NCBI GenBank assembly: GCA_043228905.1
Contig: JBHGNT010000024.1
Span: 62,001-126,000 of the forward strand
Direction: 5' to 3'
DNA length: 64,000 nucleotides
Origin: Azolla caroliniana
Taxonomy: Eukaryota; Polypodiophyta
A program made the position numbers and the translations under genes. The number at the start of each line of letters is the position of its first letter. Position 1 is the stretch's first letter. Shown here piece after piece: positions 26,151 to 39,189 of the stretch. The notes under the pieces are model-generated. The model saw only the letters and a program-made list of their open reading frames with translations, made no database searches and was not told the origin of the DNA.

Positions 26151-27480
26151 CTCGTGTGATATCGGATTTTTGTGTTCAAACATGCAAATCGAAGCTAACA
26201 ACGCTAGCTATGAGATGGAATTAAAAAATCAAGATTTTGAAACTCAGGTCGAGAGACATGACAAAATTACCAAATTTGAGGAGTGAGTTGAGAAGAGGTA
26301 GTAGGTAAATTAAAATGTTCATACCTGGCTCGTGTGATATCGGATTTTTGTGTTCAAACATGCAAATCGAAGCTAACAACGCTACCTATGATATGGAATT
26401 AAAAAATCAAGAATTTGAAACTCAGGTCGAGAGACATGATGAAAATAGCAAACTTGAGGAGGGAGTGGAGAAGAGCCCTTGAGTAAATTAAAATGTTCAT
26501 ACCTGGCTCGTGTGATATCGGATTTTTGTGTTCAAACATGCGAATCGAAGCTAACAACGCTACCTATGATATGGAATTAAAAAAACAAGATTTTGAAACT
26601 CAGGTCAGGAGACATGAAGAAAATAGCAAACTTGAGGAGGGAGTTGAGAGGAGCCCTTGAGTAAATTAAAATGTTCATACCTGGCTCGTGTGATATCGGA
26701 TTTTTGTGTTCAAACATGCAAATCGAAGCTAACAACGCTAGCTATGAGATGGAATTAAAAAATCAAGATTTTGAAACTCAGGTCGAGAGACATGACAAAA
26801 ATACCAAATTTGAGGAGTGAGTTGAGAAGAGGTAGTAGGTAAATTAAAATGTTCATACCTGGCTCGTGTGATATCGGATTTTTGTGTTCAAACATGCAAA
26901 TCGAAGCTAACAACGCTACCTATGATATGGAATTAAAAAATCAAGAATTTGAAACTCAGGTCGAGAGACATGATGAAAATAGCAAACTTGAGGAGGGAGT
27001 GGAGAAGAGCCCTTGAGTAAATTAAAATGTTCATACCTGGCTCGTGTGATATCGGATTTTTGTGTTCAAACATGCGAATCGAAGCTAACAACGCTACCTA
27101 TGATATGGAATTAAAAAAACAAGATTTTGAAACTCAGGTCAGGAGACATGAAGAAAATAGCAAACTTGAGGAGGGAGTTGAGAAGAGCCCTTGAGTAAAT
27201 TAAAATGTTCATACCTGGCTCGTGTGATATCGGATTTTTGTGTTCAAACATGCAAATCGAAGCTAACAACGCTAGCTATGAGATGGAATTAAAAAATCAA
27301 GATTTTGAAACTCAGGTCGAGAGACATGACAAAAATACCAAATTTGAGGAGTGAGTTGAGAAGAGGTAGTAGGTAAATTAAAATGTTCATACCTGGCTCG
27401 TGTGATATCGGATTTTTGTGTTCAAACATGCAAATCGAAGCTAACAACGCTACCTATGATATGGAATTAAAAAATCAAGA
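26151..27480 (+). repeat. 3-monomer tandem repeat (534 bp), second cluster, about 2.5 copies
   Basis: Copies begin at 26,151, 26,685 and 27,219 and carry the same three monomers as the cluster at 20,459: catgacaaaa, gagtggagaagag and gaagaaaatag. Here the third monomer has a private state, aattaaaaaaacaagatt instead of aattaaaaaatcaagatt, in both complete copies, so the two clusters have evolved separately since they split. Bases from about 27.1 to 28.4 kb are also collinear with 46.1-47.5 kb. Confidence 0.85.
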
Positions 27481-29151
27481 TTTTGAAACTCAGCTCGAGA
27501 GACATGACGAAAATAGCAAACTTGAGGAAGGAGTTGAGAAGAGCTAGTAGGTCAATTAAAATGTTCATACCTGGCTCGTGTCATATCCGATTTTTGTGTT
27601 CAAACATGGGAATCGAAGCTAACAACGCTAGCTATGATATGGAATTAAAAAATCAACATTTTGAAACTCATGTCGAGAGATGTGACGAAATTACCAAATT
27701 TGAGGAGTGATTTGAGAGGAGCCCTTGAGTAAATTAAAATGTTCATATCGGGCTCGTGTGATATCGGATTTTTGTGTTCAAACATGCGAATCGAAGCTAA
27801 CAACGCTAGCTATGATATGGAATTAAAAAATCAAGATTTTGAAACTCAGGTCGAGAGACATGACGAAAATAGCAAACTTGAGGAGGGAGTTGAGAAGAGC
27901 CCTTGAGTAAATTAAAATGTTCATACCTGGCTCGTGTGATATCGGATTTTTGTGTTCAAACATGCGAATCGAAGCTAACAACGCTACCTATGATATGGAA
28001 TTAAAAAATCAGGATTTTGAAACTCAGGTCGAGAGACATGACGAAAATAGCAAACTTGAGGAGGGAGTTGAGAGGAGCCCTTGAGTAAATTAAAATGTTC
28101 ATACCTGGCTCGTGTGATATGGATTTTTGTGTTCAAACATGCAAATCGAAGCTAACAACGCTAGCTATGAGATGGAATTAAAAAATCAAGATTTTGAAAC
28201 TCAGGTCGAGAGACATGATGAAAATAGCAAACTTGAGGAGGGAGTTGAGAAGAGCCCTTGAGTAAATTAAAATGTTCATACCTGGCTCGTGTGATATCGG
28301 ATTTTTGTGTTCAAACATGCGAATCGAAGCTAACAACGCTACCTATGATATGGAATTAAAAAATCAAGAATTTGAAACTCAGGTCGAGAGACATGACGAA
28401 AATAGCAAACCTTAGGAGGGAGTTGAGAGGAGCCCTTGAGTAAATTTAAATGTTCATACCTGGCTCGTGTGATATCGGATTTTTGTGTTCAAACATGCAA
28501 ATCGAAGCTAACAACGCTAGCTATGAGATGGAATTAAAAAATCAAGATTTTGAAACTCAGGTCGAGAGACATGACAAAATTACCAAATTTGAGGAGTGAG
28601 TTGAGAAGAGGTAGTAGGTAAATTAAAATGTTCATACCTGGCTCGTGTGATATCGGATTTTTGTGTTCAAACATGCAAATCGAAGCTAACAACGCTACCT
28701 ATGATATGGAATTAAAAAATCAAGAATTTGAAACTCAGGTCGAGAGACATGATGAAAATAGCAAACTTGAGGAGGGAGTGGAGAAGAGCCCTTGAGTAAA
28801 TTAAAATGTTCATACCTGGCTCGTGTGATATCGGATTTTTGTGTTCAAACATGCGAATCGAAGCTAACAACGCTACCTATGATATGGAATTAAAAAATCA
28901 AGATTTTGAAACTCAGGTCAGGAGACATGAAGAAAATAGCAAACTTGAGGAGGGAGTTGAGAGGAGCCCTTGAGTAAATTTAAATGTTCATACCTGGCTC
29001 GTGTGATATCGGATTTTTGTGTTCAAACATGCAAATCGAAGCTAACAACGCTAGCTATGAGATGGAATTAAAAAATCAAGATTTTGAAACTCAGGTCGAG
29101 AGACATGACAAAAATACCAAATTTGAGGAGTGAGTTGAGAAGAGGTAGTAG

Positions 29152-31995
29152 GTAAATTAAAATGTTCATACCTGGCTCGTGTGATATCGGATTTTTGTGT
29201 TCAAACATGCAAATCGAAGCTAACAACGCTACCTATGATATGGAATTAAAAAATCAAGATTTTGAAACTCAGCTCGAGAGACATGACGAAAATAGCAAAC
29301 TTGAGGAAGGAGTTGAGAAGAGCTAGTAGGTCAATTAAAATGTTCATACCTGGCTCGTGTCATATCCGATTTTTGTGTTCAAACATGGGAATCGAAGCTA
29401 ACAACGCTAGCTATGATATGGAATTAAAAAATCAACATTTTGAAACTCATGTCGAGAGATGTGACGAAATTACCAAATTTGAGGAGTGATTTGAGAGGAG
29501 CCCTTGAGTAAATTAAAATGTTCATATCGGGCTCGTGTGATATCGGATTTTTGTGTTCAAACATGCGAATCGAAGCTAACAACGCTACCTATGATATGGA
29601 ATTAAAAAATCAAGATTTTGAAACTCAGGTCGAGAGACATGACGAAAATAGCAAACTTGAGGAGGGAGTTGAGAAGAGCCCTTGAGTAAATTAAAATGTT
29701 CATACCTGGCTCGTGTGATATCGGATTTTTGTGTTCAAACATGCGAATCGAAGCTAACAACGCTACCTATGATATGGAATTAAAAAATCAGGATTTTGAA
29801 ACTCAGGTCGAGAGACATGACGAAAATAGCAAACTTGAGGAGGGAGTTGAGAGGAGCCCTTGAGTAAATTAAAATGTTCATACCTGGCTCGTGTGATATG
29901 GATTTTTGTGTTCAAACATGCAAATCGAAGCTAACAACGCTAGCTATGATATGGAATTAAAAAATCAAGATTTTGAAACTCAGGTCGAGAGACATGACGA
30001 AAATAGCAAACTTGAGGAGGGAGTTGAGAGGAGCCCTTGAGTTAATTAAAATGTTCATACCTGGCTCGTGTGGTATCGGATTTTTGTGTTCAAACATGCG
30101 AATCGAAGCTAACAATGCTAGCTATGATATGGAATTAAAAAATCAAGATTCTAAAACTCAAGTCCAGAGACATGACGAAAATAGCAAACTTGAGGAGGGA
30201 GTTGAGAGGAGCCCTTGAGTAAATTAAAATGTTCATACCTGGCTCGTGTGATATGGATTTTTGTGTTCAAACATGCGAATCGAAGCTAACAACGCTACCT
30301 ATGATATGGAATTAAAAAACCAAGATTTTGAAACTCAGGTCAGGAGACATGAAGAAAATAGCAAACTTGAGGAGGGAGTTGAGAGGAGCCCTTGAGTAAA
30401 TTAAAATGTTCATACCTGGCTCGTGTGATATCGGATTTTTGTGTTCAAACATGCAAATCGAAGCTAACAACGCTACCTATGATATGGAATTAAAAAATCA
30501 AGATTTTGAAACTCAGCTCGAGAGACATGACGAAAATAGCAAACTTGAGGAAGGAGTTGAGAAGAGCTAGTAGGTCAATTAAAATGTTCATACCTGGCTC
30601 GTGTCATATCCGATTTTTGTGTTCAAACATGGGAATCGAAGCTAACAATGCTAGCTATGATATGGAATTAAAAAATCAACATTTTGAAACTCATGTCGAG
30701 AGATGTGACGAAATTACCAAATTTGAGGAGTGATTTGAGAGGAGCCCTTGAGTAAATTAAAATGTTCATATCGGGCTCGTGTGATATCGGATTTTTGTGT
30801 TCAAACATGCGAATCGAAGCTAACAACGCTACCTATGATATGGAATTAAAAAATCAAGATTTTGAAACTCAGGTCGAGAGACATGACGAAAATAGCAAAC
30901 TTGAGGAGGGAGTTGAGAAGAGCCCTTGAGTAAATTAAAATGTTCATACCTGGCTCGTGTGATATCGGATTTTTGTGTTCAAACATGCGAATCGAAGCTA
31001 ACAACGCTACCTATGATATGGAATTAAAAAATCAGGATTTTGAAACTCAGGTCGAGAGACATGACGAAAATAGCAAACTTGAGGAGGGAGTTGAGAGGAG
31101 CCCTTGAGTAAATTAAAATGTTCATACCTGGCTCGTGTGATATGGATTTTTGTGTTCAAACATGCAAATCGAAGCTAACAACGCTAGCTATGAGATGGAA
31201 TTAAAAAATCAAGATTTTGAAACTCAGGTCGAGAGACATGATGAAAATAGCAAACTTGAGGAGGGAGTTGAGAAGAGCCCTTGAGTAAATTAAAATGTTC
31301 ATACCTGGCTCGTGTGATATCGGATTTTTGTGTTCAAACATGCGAATCGAAGCTAACAACGCTACCTATGATATGGAATTAAAAAATCAAGAATTTGAAA
31401 CTCATGTCGAGAGATGTGACGAAATTACCAAATTTGAGGAGTGATTTGAGAGGAGCCCTTGAGTAAATTAAAATGTTCATATCGGGCTCGTGTGATATCG
31501 GATTATTGTGTTCAAACATGCAAATCGAAGCTAACAACGCTAGCTATGAGATGGAATTAAAAAATCAAGATTTTGAAACTCAGGTCGAGGGACATGACGA
31601 AAATAGCAAACTTGAGGAGGGAGTTGAGAGGAGCCCTTGAGTTAATTAAAATGTTCATACCTGGCTCGTGTGGTATCGGATTTTTGTGTTCAAACATGCG
31701 AATCGAAGCTAACAATGCTAGCTATGATATGGAATTAAAAAATCAAGATTCTAAAACTCAAGTCCAGAGACATGACGAAAATAGCAAACTTGAGGAGGGA
31801 GTTGAGAGGAGCCCTTGAGTAAATTAAAATGTTCATACCTGGCTCGTGTGATATGGATTTTTGTGTTCAAACATGCGAATCGAAGCTAACAACGCTACCT
31901 ATGATATGGAATTAAAAAACCAAGATTTTGAAACTCAGGTCAGGAGACATGAAGAAAATAGCAAACTTGAGGAGGGAGTTGAGAGGAGCCCTTGA
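29152..31995 (+). repeat. 16-monomer HOR (2,844 bp), block 1 copy 1
   Basis: The HOR has two halves. The 7-mer half (1,244 bp) and the 9-mer half (1,600 bp) both begin with cagctcgag, atgggaatcg/gtgtcatatccg, ttcatatcggg and caggattttg monomers, then differ: the 9-mer half carries two extra monomers including one with ggattattg and cgagggacatg. Four of the sixteen monomers have the one-base gatatgg deletion, which gives 16 x 178 - 4 = 2,844. The second monomer reads aacaacgc in one half and aacaatgc in the other, a reliable phase marker. The unit start is arbitrary; this one is where the 2,844-bp periodicity first holds. Confidence 0.9.
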
Positions 31996-34839
31996 GTAAA
32001 TTAAAATGTTCATACCTGGCTCGTGTGATATCGGATTTTTGTGTTCAAACATGCAAATCGAAGCTAACAACGCTACCTATGATATGGAATTAAAAAATCA
32101 AGATTTTGAAACTCAGCTCGAGAGACATGACGAAAATAGCAAACTTGAGGAAGGAGTTGAGAAGAGCTAGTAGGTCAATTAAAATGTTCATACCTGGCTC
32201 GTGTCATATCCGATTTTTGTGTTCAAACATGGGAATCGAAGCTAACAACGCTAGCTATGATATGGAATTAAAAAATCAACATTTTGAAACTCATGTCGAG
32301 AGATGTGACGAAATTACCAAATTTGAGGAGTGATTTGAGAGGAGCCCTTGAGTAAATTAAAATGTTCATATCGGGCTCGTGTGATATCGGATTTTTGTGT
32401 TCAAACATGCGAATCGAAGCTAACAACGCTACCTATGATATGGAATTAAAAAATCAAGATTTTGAAACTCAGGTCGAGAGACATGACGAAAATAGCAAAC
32501 TTGAGGAGGGAGTTGAGAAGAGCCCTTGAGTAAATTAAAATGTTCATACCTGGCTCGTGTGATATCGGATTTTTGTGTTCAAACATGCGAATCGAAGCTA
32601 ACAACGCTACCTATGATATGGAATTAAAAAATCAGGATTTTGAAACTCAGGTCGAGAGACATGACGAAAATAGCAAACTTGAGGAGGGAGTTGAGAGGAG
32701 CCCTTGAGTAAATTAAAATGTTCATACCTGGCTCGTGTGATATGGATTTTTGTGTTCAAACATGCAAATCGAAGCTAACAACGCTAGCTATGATATGGAA
32801 TTAAAAAATCAAGATTTTGAAACTCAGGTCGAGAGACATGACGAAAATAGCAAACTTGAGGAGGGAGTTGAGAGGAGCCCTTGAGTTAATTAAAATGTTC
32901 ATACCTGGCTCGTGTGGTATCGGATTTTTGTGTTCAAACATGCGAATCGAAGCTAACAATGCTAGCTATGATATGGAATTAAAAAATCAAGATTCTAAAA
33001 CTCAAGTCCAGAGACATGACGAAAATAGCAAACTTGAGGAGGGAGTTGAGAGGAGCCCTTGAGTAAATTAAAATGTTCATACCTGGCTCGTGTGATATGG
33101 ATTTTTGTGTTCAAACATGCGAATCGAAGCTAACAACGCTACCTATGATATGGAATTAAAAAACCAAGATTTTGAAACTCAGGTCAGGAGACATGAAGAA
33201 AATAGCAAACTTGAGGAGGGAGTTGAGAGGAGCCCTTGAGTAAATTAAAATGTTCATACCTGGCTCGTGTGATATCGGATTTTTGTGTTCAAACATGCAA
33301 ATCGAAGCTAACAACGCTACCTATGATATGGAATTAAAAAATCAAGATTTTGAAACTCAGCTCGAGAGACATGACGAAAATAGCAAACTTGAGGAAGGAG
33401 TTGAGAAGAGCTAGTAGGTCAATTAAAATGTTCATACCTGGCTCGTGTCATATCCGATTTTTGTGTTCAAACATGGGAATCGAAGCTAACAATGCTAGCT
33501 ATGATATGGAATTAAAAAATCAACATTTTGAAACTCATGTCGAGAGATGTGACGAAATTACCAAATTTGAGGAGTGATTTGAGAGGAGCCCTTGAGTAAA
33601 TTAAAATGTTCATATCGGGCTCGTGTGATATCGGATTTTTGTGTTCAAACATGCGAATCGAAGCTAACAACGCTACCTATGATATGGAATTAAAAAATCA
33701 AGATTTTGAAACTCAGGTCGAGAGACATGACGAAAATAGCAAACTTGAGGAGGGAGTTGAGAAGAGCCCTTGAGTAAATTAAAATGTTCATACCTGGCTC
33801 GTGTGATATCGGATTTTTGTGTTCAAACATGCGAATCGAAGCTAACAACGCTACCTATGATATGGAATTAAAAAATCAGGATTTTGAAACTCAGGTCGAG
33901 AGACATGACGAAAATAGCAAACTTGAGGAGGGAGTTGAGAGGAGCCCTTGAGTAAATTAAAATGTTCATACCTGGCTCGTGTGATATGGATTTTTGTGTT
34001 CAAACATGCAAATCGAAGCTAACAACGCTAGCTATGAGATGGAATTAAAAAATCAAGATTTTGAAACTCAGGTCGAGAGACATGATGAAAATAGCAAACT
34101 TGAGGAGGGAGTTGAGAAGAGCCCTTGAGTAAATTAAAATGTTCATACCTGGCTCGTGTGATATCGGATTTTTGTGTTCAAACATGCGAATCGAAGCTAA
34201 CAACGCTACCTATGATATGGAATTAAAAAATCAAGAATTTGAAACTCATGTCGAGAGATGTGACGAAATTACCAAATTTGAGGAGTGATTTGAGAGGAGC
34301 CCTTGAGTAAATTAAAATGTTCATATCGGGCTCGTGTGATATCGGATTATTGTGTTCAAACATGCAAATCGAAGCTAACAACGCTAGCTATGAGATGGAA
34401 TTAAAAAATCAAGATTTTGAAACTCAGGTCGAGGGACATGACGAAAATAGCAAACTTGAGGAGGGAGTTGAGAGGAGCCCTTGAGTTAATTAAAATGTTC
34501 ATACCTGGCTCGTGTGGTATCGGATTTTTGTGTTCAAACATGCGAATCGAAGCTAACAATGCTAGCTATGATATGGAATTAAAAAATCAAGATTCTAAAA
34601 CTCAAGTCCAGAGACATGACGAAAATAGCAAACTTGAGGAGGGAGTTGAGAGGAGCCCTTGAGTAAATTAAAATGTTCATACCTGGCTCGTGTGATATGG
34701 ATTTTTGTGTTCAAACATGCGAATCGAAGCTAACAACGCTACCTATGATATGGAATTAAAAAACCAAGATTTTGAAACTCAGGTCAGGAGACATGAAGAA
34801 AATAGCAAACTTGAGGAGGGAGTTGAGAGGAGCCCTTGA
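31996..34839 (+). repeat. 16-monomer HOR, block 1 copy 2
   Basis: Repeats copy 1 with a constant 2,844-bp offset. Marker positions: cagctcgag monomer open frames at 32,106 and 33,350, gagttaatt-containing frames at 32,817 and 34,417, each displaced from those of copy 1 by exactly 2,844. I noticed no confirmed substitution between the copies, but I did not check every base. Confidence 0.9.
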
Positions 34840-37317
34840 GTAAATTAAAATGTTCATACCTGGCTCGTGTGATATCGGATTTTTGTGTTCAAACATGCAA
34901 ATCGAAGCTAACAACGCTACCTATGATATGGAATTAAAAAATCAAGATTTTGAAACTCAGCTCGAGAGACATGACGAAAATAGCAAACTTGAGGAAGGAG
35001 TTGAGAAGAGCTAGTAGGTCAATTAAAATGTTCATACCTGGCTCGTGTCATATCCGATTTTTGTGTTCAAACATGGGAATCGAAGCTAACAACGCTAGCT
35101 ATGATATGGAATTAAAAAATCAACATTTTGAAACTCATGTCGAGAGATGTGACGAAATTACCAAATTTGAGGAGTGATTTGAGAGGAGCCCTTGAGTAAA
35201 TTAAAATGTTCATATCGGGCTCGTGTGATATCGGATTTTTGTGTTCAAACATGCGAATCGAAGCTAACAACGCTACCTATGATATGGAATTAAAAAATCA
35301 AGATTTTGAAACTCAGGTCGAGAGACATGACGAAAATAGCAAACTTGAGGAGGGAGTTGAGAAGAGCCCTTGAGTAAATTAAAATGTTCATACCTGGCTC
35401 GTGTGATATCGGATTTTTGTGTTCAAACATGCGAATCGAAGCTAACAACGCTACCTATGATATGGAATTAAAAAATCAGGATTTTGAAACTCAGGTCGAG
35501 AGACATGACGAAAATAGCAAACTTGAGGAGGGAGTTGAGAGGAGCCCTTGAGTAAATTAAAATGTTCATACCTGGCTCGTGTGATATGGATTTTTGTGTT
35601 CAAACATGCAAATCGAAGCTAACAACGCTAGCTATGATATGGAATTAAAAAATCAAGATTTTGAAACTCAGGTCGAGAGACATGACGAAAATAGCAAACT
35701 TGAGGAGGGAGTTGAGAGGAGCCCTTGAGTTAATTAAAATGTTCATACCTGGCTCGTGTGGTATCGGATTTTTGTGTTCAAACATGCGAATCGAAGCTAA
35801 CAATGCTAGCTATGATATGGAATTAAAAAATCAAGATTCTAAAACTCAAGTCCAGAGACATGACGAAAATAGCAAACTTGAGGAGGGAGTTGAGAGGAGC
35901 CCTTGAGTAAATTAAAATGTTCATACCTGGCTCGTGTGATATGGATTTTTGTGTTCAAACATGCGAATCGAAGCTAACAACGCTACCTATGATATGGAAT
36001 TAAAAAACCAAGATTTTGAAACTCAGGTCAGGAGACATGAAGAAAATAGCAAACTTGAGGAGGGAGTTGAGAGGAGCCCTTGAGTAAATTAAAATGTTCA
36101 TACCTGGCTCGTGTGATATCGGATTTTTGTGTTCAAACATGCAAATCGAAGCTAACAACGCTACCTATGATATGGAATTAAAAAATCAAGATTTTGAAAC
36201 TCAGCTCGAGAGACATGACGAAAATAGCAAACTTGAGGAAGGAGTTGAGAAGAGCTAGTAGGTCAATTAAAATGTTCATACCTGGCTCGTGTCATATCCG
36301 ATTTTTGTGTTCAAACATGGGAATCGAAGCTAACAATGCTAGCTATGATATGGAATTAAAAAATCAACATTTTGAAACTCATGTCGAGAGATGTGACGAA
36401 ATTACCAAATTTGAGGAGTGATTTGAGAGGAGCCCTTGAGTAAATTAAAATGTTCATATCGGGCTCGTGTGATATCGGATTTTTGTGTTCAAACATGCGA
36501 ATCGAAGCTAACAACGCTACCTATGATATGGAATTAAAAAATCAAGATTTTGAAACTCAGGTCGAGAGACATGACGAAAATAGCAAACTTGAGGAGGGAG
36601 TTGAGAAGAGCCCTTGAGTAAATTAAAATGTTCATACCTGGCTCGTGTGATATCGGATTTTTGTGTTCAAACATGCGAATCGAAGCTAACAACGCTACCT
36701 ATGATATGGAATTAAAAAATCAGGATTTTGAAACTCAGGTCGAGAGACATGACGAAAATAGCAAACTTGAGGAGGGAGTTGAGAGGAGCCCTTGAGTAAA
36801 TTAAAATGTTCATACCTGGCTCGTGTGATATGGATTTTTGTGTTCAAACATGCAAATCGAAGCTAACAACGCTAGCTATGAGATGGAATTAAAAAATCAA
36901 GATTTTGAAACTCAGGTCGAGAGACATGATGAAAATAGCAAACTTGAGGAGGGAGTTGAGAAGAGCCCTTGAGTAAATTAAAATGTTCATACCTGGCTCG
37001 TGTGATATCGGATTTTTGTGTTCAAACATGCGAATCGAAGCTAACAACGCTACCTATGATATGGAATTAAAAAATCAAGAATTTGAAACTCATGTCGAGA
37101 GATGTGACGAAATTACCAAATTTGAGGAGTGATTTGAGAGGAGCCCTTGAGTAAATTAAAATGTTCATATCGGGCTCGTGTGATATCGGATTATTGTGTT
37201 CAAACATGCAAATCGAAGCTAACAACGCTAGCTATGAGATGGAATTAAAAAATCAAGATTTTGAAACTCAGGTCGAGAGACATGATGAAAATAGCAAACT
37301 TGAGGAGGGAGTTGAGA
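34840..37317 (+). repeat. 16-monomer HOR, block 1 copy 3 (truncated)
   Basis: Follows the HOR register until about 37.26 kb and then ends, about 2 monomers short. At the end it reads gagagacatgatg where complete copies read gagggacatgacg, then joins the 37.3-39.2 kb mosaic segment inside a six-base overlap (ttgaga, 37,312-37,317). The same truncated ending, with the same gagagacatgatg, occurs at 45,458-45,497. Confidence 0.87.
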
Positions 37318-39189
37318 GGAGCCCTTGAGTAAATTAAAATGTTCATATCGGGCTCGTGTGATATCGGATTTTTGTGTTCAAACATGCGCATCGAAGCTAA
37401 CAACGCTACCTATGATATGGAATTAAAAAATCAAGATTTTGAAACTCAGGTCGAGAGACATGACGAAAATAGCAAACTTGAGGAGGGAGTTGAGAGGAGC
37501 CCTTGAGTAAATTAAAATGTTCATACCTAGCTCGTGTGATATCGGATTTTTGTGTTCAAACATGCGAATCGAAGCTAACAACGCTACCTATGATATGGAA
37601 TTAAAAAATCAAGATTTTGAAACTCAGGTCGAGAGACATGACGAAAATAGCAAACTTGAGGAAGGAGTTGAGAGGAGCCCTTGAGTAAATTAAAATGTTC
37701 ATACCTGGCTCGTGTGATATCGGATTTTTGTTGTCAAACATGCGAATCGAAGCTAACAACGCTAGCTATGATATGGAATTAAAAAATCAAGAATTTGAAA
37801 CTCAGGTCGAGAGACATGACGAAATTACCAAATTTGAGGAGTGATTTGAGAGGAGCCCTTGAGTAAATTAAAATGTTCATATCGGGCTCGTTAGATATCG
37901 GATTTTTGTGTTCAAACATGCAAATGGAAGCTAACAACGCTACCTATGATATGGAATTAAAAAATCAAGATTTTGAAACTCAGGTCGAGAGACATGATGA
38001 AAATAGCAAACTTGAGGAGGGAGTTGAGAAGAGCCCTTGAGTAAATTAAAATGTTCATACCTGGCTCGTATGATATCGGATTTTTGTGTTCAAACATGCG
38101 AATCGAAGCTAACAACGCTAGCTATGATATGGAATTAAAAAATCAAGATTTTGAAACTCAGGTCGAGAGACATGACGAAAATAGCAAACTTGAGGAGGGA
38201 GTTGAGAGGAGCCCTTGAGTAAATTAAAATGTTCATACCTGGCTCGTGTGATATGGATTTTTGTGTTCAAACATGCGAATCGAAGCTAACAACGCTACCT
38301 ATGATATGGAATTAAAAAATCAAGATTTTGAAACTCAGGTCGAGGGACATGACGAAAATAGCAAACTTGAGGAAGGAGTTGAGAGGAGCCCTTGAGTAAA
38401 TTAAAATATTCATACCTGGCTCGTGTGATATCGGATTTTTGTGTTCAAACATGCGAATCGAAGCTGGCGACGCTACCTATGATATGGAATTAAAAAATCA
38501 AGATTTTGAAACTCAGGTCGAGAGACATGACGAAAATAGCAAACCTTAGGAGGGAGTTGAGAGGAGCCCTTGAGTAAATTTAAATGTTCATACCTGGCTC
38601 GTGTGGTATCGGATTTTTGTGTTCAAACATGCGAATCGAAGCTAACAATGCTAGCTATGATATGGAATTAAAAAATCAAGATTTTGAAACTCAAGTCAAG
38701 AGACATGACGAAATTACCTAAATTGAGGAGTGAGTTGAGAAGAGCTAGTAGGTAAATTTAAATGTTCATACCTGGCTCGTGTCATATCGGATTTATGTGT
38801 TCAAATATGCGAATCGAAGCTAACAACGCTAGCTATGAGATGGAATTAAAAAATCAAGATTTTGAAACTCAGGTCGAGAGACATGACGAAAATAGCAAAC
38901 TTGAGGAGGGAGTTGAGAAGAGCTAGTAGGTAAATTTAAATGTTCATACCTGGCGACTGTGATATCGGATTTATGTGTTCAAACATGCGAATCGAAGCTA
39001 ACAACGCTACCTATGATATGGAATTAAAAAATCAAGAATTTGAAACTCAGGTCGAGAGATGTGACGAAATTACCAAATTTGAGAAATGATTTGAGAGGAG
39101 CCCTTGAGTAAATTAAAATGTTCATATCGGGCTCGTGTGATATCGGATTTTTGTGTTCAAACATGCAAATCGAAGCTAACAACGCTACA
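37318..39189 (+). repeat. Mosaic segment shared with 47.8-49.7 kb, copy 1
   Basis: About 10.5 monomers that match 47,810-49,681 at an offset of 10,492 bp (59 monomers). Several one-off states are shared: gctcgttagatatcgg (37,888), atgcaaatggaagc, gctcgtatgatatcgg, cgagggacatg, aaaatattcatacc (38,405), tacctggcgactgtg (near 38,947) and gctacatatga. Since these changes occur only in these two places, one segment was copied from the other or both from a common recent source. The segment sits between the truncated HOR on its left and the super-unit restart on its right. Confidence 0.85.

Larger units (their letters stand above)
28166..39189 (+). repeat. 11,024-bp super-unit (62 monomers), copy 1
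   Basis: Contains a short non-HOR stretch (28,166-29,151), a block of the 16-mer HOR (29,152-37,317) and a 1.9-kb mosaic tail (37,318-39,189). Directly after it, at 39,190, the sequence restarts with the equivalent of 28,166. The restart point is a five-base overlap, tatga: upstream the monomer reads ctacatatga as at 49,678-49,686, and downstream it continues gatgg as at 28,170. Comparing 28,166-34,433 with 39,190-45,457 by eye I noticed one difference (gagggagtgg against gagggactgg near 39,800), which implies a very recent duplication or possibly an assembly effect. Confidence 0.82.

Noticed and set aside
29973-30218. Recurrent 81-codon open frame as a coding gene
   Set aside because: It depends on gagttaatt replacing gagtaaatt and terminates at the usual cccttga of the next monomer. 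It is confined to the satellite and broken in almost every sibling monomer.
30506-30733. Recurrent 75-codon open frame (about 20 near-identical copies) as a candidate small-protein gene family
   Set aside because: It starts at TTG, spans parts of two satellite monomers, and exists only because taaatt became tcaatt in that monomer type. There is no promoter, domain or intron signal, and the copies follow HOR spacing exactly.
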